A stretch of 8,791 nt of DNA from Synergistaceae bacterium UBA1358 (GCA_002306075.1 DBRW01000059.1:1-8791), one strand, 5' to 3'; shown: positions 1-8,018, numbered from the stretch's first letter. The notes: generated by a model not told the origin, from the sequence alone. Made by a program: numbers and translations.

Positions 1-1290
1 TATCGCCCTCTCGTGATAGGCCTCGCACCTTTCGGTCCGTTTCTTTATTTTTTTGCCCTCAAGTTTTGGGAATATCCCGAGATTTACGTTCATCGGCTGG
101 AAGGTCTTGGGCATCGCGGTTTTTAAGTAATTGAGGAGCGACCCGATAGCGGTCGTCTTAGGGAATTCGGGCATGGGAAGGCCCCTGATCAGCGCTGTCA
201 TGAAGATGGCGGATGCCAATCCCATGGCGGTGCTTTCCACATATCCCTCGACACCTGTCATCTGCCCGGCCAGGAAAATATCCTCTCTGCCCTTCGGTCT
301 CAGATATCCGTCAAGCACTGACGGCGCGCATATGAAAAGATTCCTGTGCATTACGCCCTTTCTTACGAACTCGGCGTTTCTGAGCGCAGGGATCATCCTG
401 AAGACCCTTTCCTGCTCCCCCCATTTGAGGTTGGTCTGAAAACCGACCATGTTGTAGAGGGTACCTTCTTCGTTGTCCTGCCTAAGCTGCACTACGGCGC
501 AATACTCTCTTCCGTCTTTGCCGTCGGTAAAGCCTACAGGCCTGAGCGGCCCGAAAAGAAGTGTCTTCTCTCCCCTCTTCGCAATGACTTCGACAGGAAG
601 ACATCCCTCAAAGTGTCTTGCTTCCTCATTTTCAAAGTCATGTCTCGGAGCGGTCTCCGCATTTACCAAAGCATTCCAGAATGCAAGGTAAGTCTCTTCG
701 TCCATGGGACAATTTATATAGTCTCCGCTCTCCCCATATCTGTTTCCCCTGAAGGAGAACTTCGGATCTACACTCTCAAGCGTCACTATCGGAGCAACTG
801 CATCGTAAAAATAGAGGAGATCATCCCCTACGAGTTTTTTGAGGTTTTCGGCAAAGGATCCGCTTGTGAGAGGACCGGTGGCGATGATCGCCGGACCTTC
901 GGGAAGTTCAGTCACCTCTTCCTTTATGACTTCTATGTTTGGATGCGATGATACTGAAGAATCGACCAGACGTGCAAAGACATCCCTGTCGACGGCAAGC
1001 GCGTTCCCGGCAGGGACCCTGCTTTTCTGCGCACATTCCATTATCAGACTGTTCAGGAGCTTAAGCTCTGATTTCAGTATGCCTGCCGGAGTCGTCGGTT
1101 TTTCTCCCCCCAGGGAATTGCTGCAGACCAGCTCTCCGAGGAACGGAGTGTTGTGCGCGGGAGTATTGCTCTTCGGCCTCATCTCGTAAAGGCGCACCTT
1201 GAAACCGCGCCAGGCAAGCTGCCAGGCAGCCTCAGAGCCGGCGAGTCCTCCCCCTATTACGATGACCGTCTCAGATCTCTGAACTTCCAT
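1..1290 (-). CDS. trmFO: Methylenetetrahydrofolate--tRNA (uracil-5)-methyltransferase TrmFO, partial (C-terminal end beyond the window)
   Basis: This FAD- and folate-dependent enzyme forms 5-methyluridine at position 54 of the tRNA T-loop, taking the carbon from methylenetetrahydrofolate; it is cytoplasmic. I translated 430 codons from ATG at 1290 with no stop before the window edge. TrmFO proteins are usually about 435-450 residues, so only the last few are missing. The N-terminal FAD-binding Rossmann motif GGGLAGSEAAW lies at residues 13-23. The two family cysteines, which in the characterised enzymes are the catalytic residues, are seen as LVCSNSL (C56) and FEGCLPVE (C230), with the expected spacing. 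Near the C-terminus, residues around FLAGQMTGVEGY and MGLASAIF match the conserved second nucleotide-binding part. The ATG has AGGA (1299-1302) eight bases upstream, and the gene overlaps the topA end by 20 bases, so it is probably co-transcribed and coupled. Identity is very secure. Confidence 0.96.
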   Translation of the reverse strand, partial: MEVQRSETVIVIGGGLAGSEAAWQLAWRGFKVRLYEMRPKSNTPAHNTPFLGELVCSNSLGGEKPTTPAGILKSELKLLNSLIMECAQKSRVPAGNALAVDRDVFARLVDSSVSSHPNIEVIKEEVTELPEGPAIIATGPLTSGSFAENLKKLVGDDLLYFYDAVAPIVTLESVDPKFSFRGNRYGESGDYINCPMDEETYLAFWNALVNAETAPRHDFENEEARHFEGCLPVEVIAKRGEKTLLFGPLRPVGFTDGKDGREYCAVVQLRQDNEEGTLYNMVGFQTNLKWGEQERVFRMIPALRNAEFVRKGVMHRNLFICAPSVLDGYLRPKGREDIFLAGQMTGVEGYVESTAMGLASAIFMTALIRGLPMPEFPKTTAIGSLLNYLKTAMPKTFQPMNVNLGIFPKLEGKKIKKRTERCEAYHERAI

Positions 1291-3517
1291 TGTCGATTTC
1301 CTGTTCCTCCGGTTCAGAGCCTTCCCCTTCCGTTTTTCCGGGCTTCTTCCAGGTTATGAAATCGCAGTCGGGGTATCTGTTGCAGCCGTAGAACATCCTC
1401 CCCTTGACTTTGCCTTTTGCGGCCCGCCTTCTGACAAGTTCTCCTTCTCCGCATTTGGGGCACTTGATACCTGTCGTTCTCACTATGTTCCTGGTATATT
1501 TGCAGTCCGGATAGCCTAAGCATGCTATGAATTCGCCAAACCTTCCGCTTTTGACTACCAGATCCCTGCCGCATTCAGGGCATTTCTCCCCGACAAGCTC
1601 AGGTTCTGGCCTCATGCTCTCCGCGTGTGCGGTTACGTCGTCGAGGACAGGTTTGAAGCCGTTCCAGAACTCTCCTACCACATTTTTCCACTTGAGTTCT
1701 CCGGTCTCGATCCTGTCCAGTTCTTCCTCCATCATTGCAGTGAAATCCACGTTTATGAGGCTCGAGAAGTACCTGACCAGGAAAGTGTTGACAAGTTTTC
1801 CAAGCTTTGTCGGGATCAGTTTTTTATCCTCTTCTCCCCTGTCAACGTACCCTCTGACGGAGAGTGTGTTGATTATGGCGGCGTATGTCGAAGGCCTGCC
1901 TATCCCCTTTTCTTCCAGTGCCTTGACAAGCCCTGCCTCTGTATATCTCGAAGGCGGCAGGGTAAAACGCTGCTCGCTGAGCACCTTTTCTATGGTGAGC
2001 CGCTCGCCCTTTACAGCCGGTTTCATATCTGCATCCTTGACTCCAAGCGGGAAGACTTTCCCCCACCCGTCAAAGACTACGGCAGCGCCCGACTGTTTGA
2101 GTGAATAATCCCCGCTTGTGCAGATCAACATCGTCCTCGCAATGATCGCGGGTGCCATCTGACTGGCTATGAAACGGCTCCATATCAGTTCATACAGCCT
2201 GTACTGCTCCTGAGTGAGACAATCTTTTACCGATCCGGGGGTGATAAAGGGATCCGTGGCTCTGATAGCCTCATGGGCATCCTGAGACCTTGACTTTGAT
2301 GTAAACGTGTTGACGCTCTTCGGCAGATAATTCTTACCGTAATTTTCAAGTATGAATTTTTGAGACGATTCGACCGCTTCGGGGGAGATCCTCAGACTGT
2401 CGGTGCGCATGTATGTTATCAGTCCGACCGGGCCTCTTCCTGGGATGTCCACGCCTTCATAGAGCGACTGAGCGATACGCATGGTCCGGCCCGGGGTGAA
2501 ACCGCACCTTCTCGACGCCTCCTGCTGAAGAGTGCTTGTCTTGAAAGGAGGCAGCGCCGGTCTGGGGCTTTCCTTGGTCCTGAATTCATCCACAAGCAGC
2601 CCTGACTTTTCTATCTCTTCAACGACACGGGAAGCCTCTTTTTCAGTATGCAGAGAGAGAGGTTTCCCGAGGTATTTGTCGGCCCTCAGCCTGTACTTTC
2701 TTGTGCCGTCTGAACTGTGGCATTCTACATCTATCAGCCAATACTCTTCGGGTATGAACTTTTCGATCTCATCTTCGCGCTCACAGATGATCCGAAGAGC
2801 CACCGACTGGACCCTTCCGGCAGACAGTCCCCGTTTGACCTTGTTCCAGAGAAGGGGGCTGAGCTGGTATCCGACCAGCCTGTCAAGAACACGGCGCGCC
2901 TGCTGCGCATCCACCCTGTCTATGTCTATGTGATCAGGTTCCTTTACGGCCGCGGTCACACCGTGTTCGGTTATTTCCTGCATCCTTATCCTGCACTTAG
3001 ATCCAGGGTCTATGTCAAGAAGATATGCCAGGTGCCATGCAATAGCTTCTCCTTCCCTGTCAGGGTCGGATGCGAGGAGTGTTCTGCCGCTTGCCTGAGA
3101 GGCACTCTTAAGTTTCTTGATTATGTCTCCCTTGCCCCTCAGCTGAATGTATTCAGGCTCAAAACCGTTTTCGATATCAATGGCTATACGGCCCTTAGGC
3201 AGATCCCTCACATGTCCCACGCTTGCAAGGACTTTGTAGCCGCTGCCCAGTATTTTTTCAAGGGTCTTTGCCTTTGCCGGAGATTCGACGACAACAAGGG
3301 TCTTTCCCTCGTACTGTTTTAAAGAATGAGCTCCGTTTCCTCCGGACGGCCTTTTTGATGCCGTTTTCTTTGCGGTTTTGAGGGAGGTCTTCTTATTTGC
3401 CGATGTGACGGCTGTCGCTGCAGCCTTCTTTTTGGGAGCAGACTTTGTAAGAGGCGCCCCATTTTCAGCAATTATTTTCGTTTTTTTATCTTCATTGATC
3501 TTTTTTACAGTCGCCAT
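1271..3517 (-). CDS. topA: DNA topoisomerase I (type IA) with a basic N-terminal extension
   Basis: This enzyme relaxes negative supercoils by transient single-strand cleavage through a 5'-phosphotyrosine. Numbered from the ATG at 3517 (748 residues), the Toprim domain starts near residue 72 with ESPAKAKT (catalytic Glu78) and carries the metal motif DPDREGE (D151, D153, E155). GRVQSVAL is at 234-241, and the active-site Tyr369 and Arg371 are in LITYMRTDS. Two C4 zinc fingers follow: C646/C649/C666/C672 and C686/C689/C712/C718. The first 70 residues are lysine- and alanine-rich and lie outside the catalytic core, and the last 22 are acidic. I chose 3517 because GAGGTG lies six bases upstream, 14 bases after the dprA stop. 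An ATG at 3571, with AAGGA five bases upstream, would add 18 residues and overlap dprA by 40 bases; it cannot be excluded. Identity is certain; the start is uncertain. Confidence 0.95.
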   Translation of the reverse strand: MATVKKINEDKKTKIIAENGAPLTKSAPKKKAAATAVTSANKKTSLKTAKKTASKRPSGGNGAHSLKQYEGKTLVVVESPAKAKTLEKILGSGYKVLASVGHVRDLPKGRIAIDIENGFEPEYIQLRGKGDIIKKLKSASQASGRTLLASDPDREGEAIAWHLAYLLDIDPGSKCRIRMQEITEHGVTAAVKEPDHIDIDRVDAQQARRVLDRLVGYQLSPLLWNKVKRGLSAGRVQSVALRIICEREDEIEKFIPEEYWLIDVECHSSDGTRKYRLRADKYLGKPLSLHTEKEASRVVEEIEKSGLLVDEFRTKESPRPALPPFKTSTLQQEASRRCGFTPGRTMRIAQSLYEGVDIPGRGPVGLITYMRTDSLRISPEAVESSQKFILENYGKNYLPKSVNTFTSKSRSQDAHEAIRATDPFITPGSVKDCLTQEQYRLYELIWSRFIASQMAPAIIARTMLICTSGDYSLKQSGAAVVFDGWGKVFPLGVKDADMKPAVKGERLTIEKVLSEQRFTLPPSRYTEAGLVKALEEKGIGRPSTYAAIINTLSVRGYVDRGEEDKKLIPTKLGKLVNTFLVRYFSSLINVDFTAMMEEELDRIETGELKWKNVVGEFWNGFKPVLDDVTAHAESMRPEPELVGEKCPECGRDLVVKSGRFGEFIACLGYPDCKYTRNIVRTTGIKCPKCGEGELVRRRAAKGKVKGRMFYGCNRYPDCDFITWKKPGKTEGEGSEPEEQEIDNGSSEI

Positions 3518-3523
3518 CCGATG

Positions 3524-3529
3524 CACCTC
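3524..3529 (-). promoter_or_regulatory. Ribosome binding site supporting the 3517 start of topA
   Basis: GAGGTG on the minus strand, six bases before ATG 3517, matches the anti-Shine-Dalgarno sequence. It favours this start over the in-frame upstream ATG at 3571, which has a weaker AAGGA at five bases. Confidence 0.55.
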
Positions 3530-3531
3530 TC

Positions 3532-4629
3532 TCAAACTTTCACGCTGAACCGGCCTGAGCCCGAAGAACATATTATTCCTTTTGCAGATAAAATTGCAAT
3601 CGTTTTCAAAATGTCAGCGGCGCTCATTTTAACCTCAAGAGCGATGTTGTCAACCGTCTGACCTCCGACGGACCGAAGTACCTTCAATATTTCCCGCTCA
3701 TTGGAAGATAGCGGGATCTCCTCCATCGCCCGTTCTGTCATGCCGCTGCGCGCTGATGTCCCTGTACCGGACATTCCGAAAAAATCCCTGAGGTCGGTAA
3801 GGGGATGTGCCCCGTCAAATATGAGCCTGTTGCTTCCCGAGGCGTTTTCTTCATCTATCCTTCCGGGTACCGACCACACTTCCCGTCCGAGTTCCGCAGC
3901 CAGTCCGGCCGTTATCATCGCACCGCTTTTACGCGGAGCCTCGACCACTATCAGCTTTGAAGAGACGGCAGCAACTATCCTGTTTCTCCTGGGAAAATGC
4001 CACTGTTCTCCTTCGCTCCCTACAGGAAATTCGGAGATCAGAGCGCCTCGATCCATTATCTCCTCAAACAATGTCTCGTTGGATCTGGGGAAATACACAT
4101 CCACCCCTGTTCCGAAAACGGCAAAAGTCTTGCCTCCCGAGATACAGGCCCCCCTGTGCGCATTTCCGTCTACCCCCGACGCCCCTCCGCTGATCACCGC
4201 AATGCCTGCGGATGCGCAATGTCCTCCTATTTTAAGGGCTATCCTCCTCCCGTAGGCACTTGCATTTCTTGTACCTACCACCCCGGCGCACCTGACCGGA
4301 AGGCTTTTTTCCTTTCCCCGCCAGTACAGGGCAAGGGGTGGGTCCTTGAGGTCTTTCAGTCCCGCGGGGTAATCTTCGTCGTCTATACAGACCGTCCTTA
4401 TGCCAAGTTTTATGCATTTTTCGATCTCATTCTCCGGCCATCTCTTTTCGATCCTTGATCTGAGGGCAAAGATCGCCTTTTCGGTCAATTCAAGTTCGGC
4501 AAAGAGCTTTGGGTCGCATCTCCACAGATCGTCCGGCGACGCCAGACCTTTCTTTAACGCCGCCCATAGCTTTCTTCCCTGTCCGTCAAGCGTGTTGAGA
4601 AGGAGAAGCATCCTTAGCTTTTCATCCAA
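3532..4629 (-). CDS. dprA: DNA-processing protein DprA (Smf), RecA loader on single-stranded DNA
   Basis: DprA binds incoming single-stranded DNA in the cytoplasm during natural transformation and loads RecA; many non-competent bacteria also keep it. The 365-residue protein has an N-terminal SAM/helix-hairpin-like part (about 1-65). The extended Rossmann fold (about 85-285) shows VGTRNASAYG (118-127), GGASGVDGNAH (148-158), FGTGVDVYFP (172-181), FPRRNRIVAA (212-221), SGAMITAGLA (235-244), SVPG (253-256) and GSNRLIFDGA (265-274). A C-terminal winged-helix (DprA_WH) part covers about 300-365. The start is TTG at 4629, inside the end of comM (16-base overlap), chosen because a perfect GGAGG lies seven bases upstream. 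The later in-frame ATG at 4611 has no well-spaced site. The stop is 14 bases before the preferred topA start. It lies directly after comM, another transformation-linked gene, which supports a shared role. Confidence 0.95.
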   Translation of the reverse strand: MDEKLRMLLLLNTLDGQGRKLWAALKKGLASPDDLWRCDPKLFAELELTEKAIFALRSRIEKRWPENEIEKCIKLGIRTVCIDDEDYPAGLKDLKDPPLALYWRGKEKSLPVRCAGVVGTRNASAYGRRIALKIGGHCASAGIAVISGGASGVDGNAHRGACISGGKTFAVFGTGVDVYFPRSNETLFEEIMDRGALISEFPVGSEGEQWHFPRRNRIVAAVSSKLIVVEAPRKSGAMITAGLAAELGREVWSVPGRIDEENASGSNRLIFDGAHPLTDLRDFFGMSGTGTSARSGMTERAMEEIPLSSNEREILKVLRSVGGQTVDNIALEVKMSAADILKTIAILSAKGIICSSGSGRFSVKV

Positions 4630-6128
4630 GAAAGAGCCTCCCCCTCCCTGTAACTGAGCGCCTCGGCAATATGTTCCAGCCTGATGTCTTCGGCAGCGTC
4701 AAGGTCGGCTATCGTACGGGAGACCTTGAGGATCCTCGAAAGGCCCCTTCCCGAGAGCCTCACTCTGTTGAGAGCCTGGAGCAGGAACCCCTTCACCTCC
4801 GGAGAAAGGGTGATATTCCTGCGAAGCAGTTTTTCCGGGATCTCTGAGTTCGAACCTATCCCGTACCGTGACCATCTCTTTGTCTGTATCTCCCTTGCCC
4901 TCCTCACCCTTTCCGCTACCTCGGCACTGCTCTCGCCGCACTTCCCTTCCAGTGACACGAGCTCTTCGGGCAGGAGCCTGGGTATCGAGAGATGCAGGTC
5001 TATCCTGTCCAATATGGGACCGGAGAGGCGTCTTCTGTACCTTTCGAGTGCGGATGGAGAGCATGTACAGCGTTCGACAGGATCACCGGAATAGCCGCAG
5101 GGACATGGATTGCACGCGGCCACCATCAGGACCTTCGCCGGGTATACGACACTTCCCGAGGCTCTCGAGACGGTTATCTGCCCGTCCTCCAAAGGCTGCC
5201 TGAGCGCCTCAAGGACATCCCTGGTAAATTCAGGGAACTCGTCAAGAAATAGGACCCCCCTGGAGGCAAGGCTTATCTCACCGGGGCGGAGCGTCGTTCC
5301 TCCTCCGCACAGGGCAACTGCGCTCGCAGTGTGATGTACCGACCTGAAGGGCCTCTCTCTGACAGAGGATGCGGAATCGCCGACAGTGCTCCTGAGAAGC
5401 AGGACTTCCATCAGCTCCTTGTCAGAAAGCGGAGGAAGTATGCCTTTCAGCGCCCTCGCAAGAAGAGTTTTGCCGGAACCCGGCGACCCGACAAGAAGAA
5501 TGTTGTGATGTCCCGCCGCCGCTATCTCAAGAGCCCTCTTCGCAACGGACTGACCCTTTATATCGGCAAAGTCAGGATCCGCCTGCGGAGGGGCATAGTC
5601 AGCCTCGCAGTGTTCCACTGCCGGCAGTTCGATCTCGTTCCTGAGATGTGCGAAAAGTTCTCCCAGCGATCTTACCTTCCATGCAGAAACTCCCTCGACC
5701 AGAGAAACTTCGGCGGCGTTCTCTTCCGGTATGTAAAGATCCCATCCCTTTTCCACAGCCAGAAATGCCGCAGGGACAGCTCCTCTGACTTTTCTCAGCC
5801 TTCCGTCAAGGGCAAGCTCGCCTATGAAGAGAGAGGGCTTCTTTACCCTTACCCCACCCTGAACAGATGCGATGCCTACGGCTATCGCAAGGTCCAGCAG
5901 CGCACCCTCTTTGGGGATGTCTGCCGGCGCAAGGTTTATGGCCACCCTTCCCCTTAGGGTTATGCCGACGCTTCTTAGCGCCGCCCTTACCCGTTCCCTT
6001 GCTTCTCTGACCGCGGCATCGGGCAGTCCAACGACCGATATGTTGAAAAGCCCTCCCGTTATCTCGACTTCTACCTCCACCGCGACAGCTTTTACGCCTT
6101 TCAGCGTCATTCCTGAGACAGAGTTCAT
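4614..6128 (-). CDS. comM: Mg-chelatase-type AAA+ ATPase ComM/YifB
   Basis: ComM is a cytoplasmic hexameric AAA+ helicase. In transforming bacteria such as Vibrio and Haemophilus it drives branch migration during integration of donor DNA, and it is widely kept in non-competent species. The 504 residues show an N-terminal ChlI/Lon-S5-like domain (about 1-165, including VVGLPDAAVREARERVRAA). The AAA+ core has Walker A GSPGSGKT (214-221), Walker B GVLFLDEF (D296, E297) and a cysteine cluster NPCPCGYSGD with CTC further on (C342, C344, C354, C356), probably zinc-binding. The sensor/arginine-finger stretch SGPILDRID (R375) and the C-terminal Mg_chelatase_C part (about 400-500, LSGRGLSRILKVSRTIADL) follow. 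The ATG at 6128 overlaps the yraN stop as ATGA, with GGAGG (6136-6140) seven bases upstream. Length and all motifs are intact. Confidence 0.95.
   Translation of the reverse strand: MNSVSGMTLKGVKAVAVEVEVEITGGLFNISVVGLPDAAVREARERVRAALRSVGITLRGRVAINLAPADIPKEGALLDLAIAVGIASVQGGVRVKKPSLFIGELALDGRLRKVRGAVPAAFLAVEKGWDLYIPEENAAEVSLVEGVSAWKVRSLGELFAHLRNEIELPAVEHCEADYAPPQADPDFADIKGQSVAKRALEIAAAGHHNILLVGSPGSGKTLLARALKGILPPLSDKELMEVLLLRSTVGDSASSVRERPFRSVHHTASAVALCGGGTTLRPGEISLASRGVLFLDEFPEFTRDVLEALRQPLEDGQITVSRASGSVVYPAKVLMVAACNPCPCGYSGDPVERCTCSPSALERYRRRLSGPILDRIDLHLSIPRLLPEELVSLEGKCGESSAEVAERVRRAREIQTKRWSRYGIGSNSEIPEKLLRRNITLSPEVKGFLLQALNRVRLSGRGLSRILKVSRTIADLDAAEDIRLEHIAEALSYREGEALSWMKS
4637..4641 (-). 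promoter_or_regulatory. Ribosome binding site deciding the TTG start of dprA
   Basis: GGAGG, within a longer purine run read on the minus strand, sits seven bases before TTG 4629. It lies inside the last codons of comM, so translation of dprA is probably coupled to comM. It is the reason for preferring a TTG start over ATG 4611. Confidence 0.7.
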
Positions 6129-6589
6129 TCGATCCCCTCCGTGATCTCTTTGATGTGTTCTATCGAGGAAAGTTCGTCATCATCCAGAGTAACGGCGATA
6201 AGGTCGATGCGCCAGAACCCTGTGTAATTTCTCTTTTCTGTCCATATCCTTGCCGCTCTTTTGAGTTTTTTCATCTTTTCCGGTCCCACGGTACATTCGG
6301 GAGGCATCATCCAGCCTTTGCTCCTTGTCCTGACCTCGACAAAGACGATCTCATCGCCGTCAGACGCGATGATGTCTATCTCGCCGTGCCGGCAGCTCAC
6401 ATTTCTTGCTATTATTCTGTATCCGATTTTAGTGAGGTATTTTGTGGCCATCTCTTCTCCGTATATTCCTCTTTGGAGGTGAAGGGGGCCTGTGGGAGAA
6501 GGGGGTTGCCTGTCTTTTCCTGAAGTTTTTGATGCAAGATCCTTATTTATTTTCCGAAGGGAGCGTTCTAGAGCCCTTTCGAGGCTCAT
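6125..6589 (-). CDS. yraN: UPF0102 family protein YraN (predicted PD-(D/E)XK nuclease-like)
   Basis: This belongs to the UPF0102/YraN family, which has an endonuclease-like fold; the biological role is not well established, and DNA repair or recombination is usually inferred. The core starts at about residue 41 (RGIYGEEMATKYL) and includes RNVSCRHGEIDIIA (E70, D72) and VFVEVRTRS (E85, R87), then a C-terminal WRIDLIAV strand. These are the conserved acidic residues of a PD-(D/E)XK-type site, with Arg at the usual Lys position, a common variant in this family. The first 40 residues are a charged, low-complexity extension with several Arg/Lys and a Pro-rich piece (PPSPTGP); they match nothing I recognise. 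The ATG at 6589 overlaps the rnhB stop as ATGA and has AAGGAAG six bases upstream, so the long N-terminus is probably real. Its place between rnhB and comM fits a nucleic-acid role. Confidence 0.9.
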   Translation of the reverse strand: MSLERALERSLRKINKDLASKTSGKDRQPPSPTGPLHLQRGIYGEEMATKYLTKIGYRIIARNVSCRHGEIDIIASDGDEIVFVEVRTRSKGWMMPPECTVGPEKMKKLKRAARIWTEKRNYTGFWRIDLIAVTLDDDELSSIEHIKEITEGIE

Positions 6590-7185
6590 GGCCCGCTTCC
6601 TTTTGCGACTCCCCTGAAAGAGATCCTGTGTACGGGGGACGGGCCGATCTCAAGCAGTATCCTTCTGTGTTCGGCAGAAGGGTAGCCCTTGTGCGAGCAG
6701 AAGCCATATTCGGGATAGATCCTGTCAAGCGTCTGCATGACTCTGTCCCTGAGAACTTTGGCGATCACCGAAGCGGCTGCGATAGAGGGGACTATGTCGT
6801 CTCCGCATATCACACACTTCTGGTATATCCCGAGATCGGGTATGAGCGTGTTGCCGTCTACAAGGACCATATCCGGTTCAGTATCAAGACGTTCGACAGA
6901 CCTCTTCATGCACCAAAGGGACGCGCGGAGGATGTTGATCCTGTCGATCCTGGCGGGCGAGGCGGCCTGTGCTCTCCACATCACACCGCTCCCGCATATT
7001 ATTTCGAAAAGCTTCTCTCGTTTTTGGGGGGAAAGTTTTTTTGAATCCTTCAGCCCTTCTGAAAGGAGATATTTCCTCTGCTCGTCCGTCAGTATCACAG
7101 CGGCTGCGACCACCGGGCCCGCAAGCGGGCCTCTTCCTGCTTCATCGGTCCCTGCGACTACCACCTTACCGTCGGAAGCCATCAT
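6586..7185 (-). CDS. rnhB: Ribonuclease HII
   Basis: RNase HII cuts the RNA strand of RNA-DNA hybrids and starts removal of single ribonucleotides misincorporated into DNA. From ATG 7185 the protein has 199 residues, a normal length. The motif GTDEAGRGPLAGPV carries catalytic D14 and E15. LVDGNT carries D110, and AKVLRDR carries D147, completing the four-carboxylate site. GLKDSKKLS (44-52) and the C-terminal HKGYPSAEHR stretch are further family hallmarks. The start is the first of two adjacent ATGs. It overlaps the rbgA stop as ATGA and has GGGAG (7194-7198) eight bases upstream. A TTG at 7200 would add five residues but lacks a comparable site. The gene end overlaps yraN by four bases. It sits in a chain of coupled genes, so regulation is probably at the operon level. 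Confidence 0.95.
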   Translation of the reverse strand: MMASDGKVVVAGTDEAGRGPLAGPVVAAAVILTDEQRKYLLSEGLKDSKKLSPQKREKLFEIICGSGVMWRAQAASPARIDRINILRASLWCMKRSVERLDTEPDMVLVDGNTLIPDLGIYQKCVICGDDIVPSIAAASVIAKVLRDRVMQTLDRIYPEYGFCSHKGYPSAEHRRILLEIGPSPVHRISFRGVAKGSGP

Positions 7186-8018
7186 TGCAAGCACTCCCAA
7201 AGCGGGGGGTCGTCCGGCTTTTCAAGGCTCATTCTGCCCAGTTTTCCGGTCGCGAAGGCGTCTATGAACATCCTGCCCGATGCCTCCATGTCCGTGATCC
7301 CTCCCGGGAGGAGCTTTCCAAGGCGCCTTCCGACGGAATCAAGTATTTCAGCCGGACTTCCCTCCGGCTTGATCCCCCACGCCGACTCCACCCCTTTCCA
7401 GAGGTTTTTATTAATGAGGAAAGAGATGCACTCTTTGGCGTGCTCTTCCCAGCTGCCTATTACCTGTCCTCTGGTGGAACCGATCCACGATATGATCCGA
7501 TGCGCTCTTGCGTCGCTGTGCGGATCAAGTATCCCCGGTGAGTCGACAAGGAGGAAGCCGTCTCCTCTGAACCAGGAGACTCCTTTGGTTATTCCGGGTA
7601 TGCCTCCCACAGGGGCCGCTTTTCTCCCTACCAACTGATTTATCAGCATCGATTTGCCCACGTTGGGGATACCCACGACCGCCATCCTCAGATCGCGGAA
7701 AGCTGGTTTCTTCTCCCTGAGCTCTTTCCGGATCTGGCTTAGCCCTCCCTTGCGAAGGTCCAGCGGCCATGCCGGAAGGTTTTTGGCTTTCAGGTGGTCG
7801 GTCCACATTTTTGTGACAGAGGGATCCGCCAGGTCCGCTTTTGAGAGGATGACCCACGTTTTTATCTTTGGAGCAAAGAGACTCAGTAAGGGAGACGAAG
7901 AGAGGTCCGGGGCCCTGGCGTCCCGAACCTCCAGGATCAAATCGATATTATCGGCAAGCGCCTGAAGTTGTCGCCTGCCTTTCGCCATATGACCGGGAAA
8001 CCATACAGTCCGACCCAT
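7182..8018 (-). CDS. rbgA: Ribosome biogenesis GTPase RbgA (YlqF), circularly permuted
   Basis: RbgA is a circularly permuted GTPase that acts late in 50S subunit assembly. The 278 residues start with the family signature WFPGHMAKGRRQ (6-17). The G motifs come in permuted order: G4 as SKAD (59-62), then G1/P-loop GIPNVGKS (116-123), G2 around PGIT (T144) and G3 DSPG (159-162). A C-terminal ANTAR-like helical part covers about residues 190-278. G4 has Ser where Asn (NKxD) is usual, and G3 has Ser in place of the more common Thr (DTPG). Both are conservative. Length is close to the 282 residues of the Bacillus protein. The ATG at 8018 directly follows the lepB stop codon TAG, with only a weak AGGA about 12 bases upstream, so coupling to lepB translation is likely. 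The N-terminal signature excludes a later start. Confidence 0.95.
   Translation of the reverse strand: MGRTVWFPGHMAKGRRQLQALADNIDLILEVRDARAPDLSSSPLLSLFAPKIKTWVILSKADLADPSVTKMWTDHLKAKNLPAWPLDLRKGGLSQIRKELREKKPAFRDLRMAVVGIPNVGKSMLINQLVGRKAAPVGGIPGITKGVSWFRGDGFLLVDSPGILDPHSDARAHRIISWIGSTRGQVIGSWEEHAKECISFLINKNLWKGVESAWGIKPEGSPAEILDSVGRRLGKLLPGGITDMEASGRMFIDAFATGKLGRMSLEKPDDPPLWECLQ

Noticed and set aside
346..951. A 201-codon plus-strand open frame opposite trmFO, and similar long plus-strand frames at 2717-3322, 5331-5957 and 7968-8609.
   Set aside because: Each lies fully antisense to a gene with clear family motifs. Their translations are rich in Ser, Pro, Arg and Cys without recognisable domains, as expected of shadow frames.
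6329..6337. Arg instead of Lys in the E-x-K part of the YraN nuclease motif (VFVEVRTR), suggesting an inactive site.
   Set aside because: Arg at this position is common in the family, including the E. coli protein as I recall it, so it is not a sign of decay.
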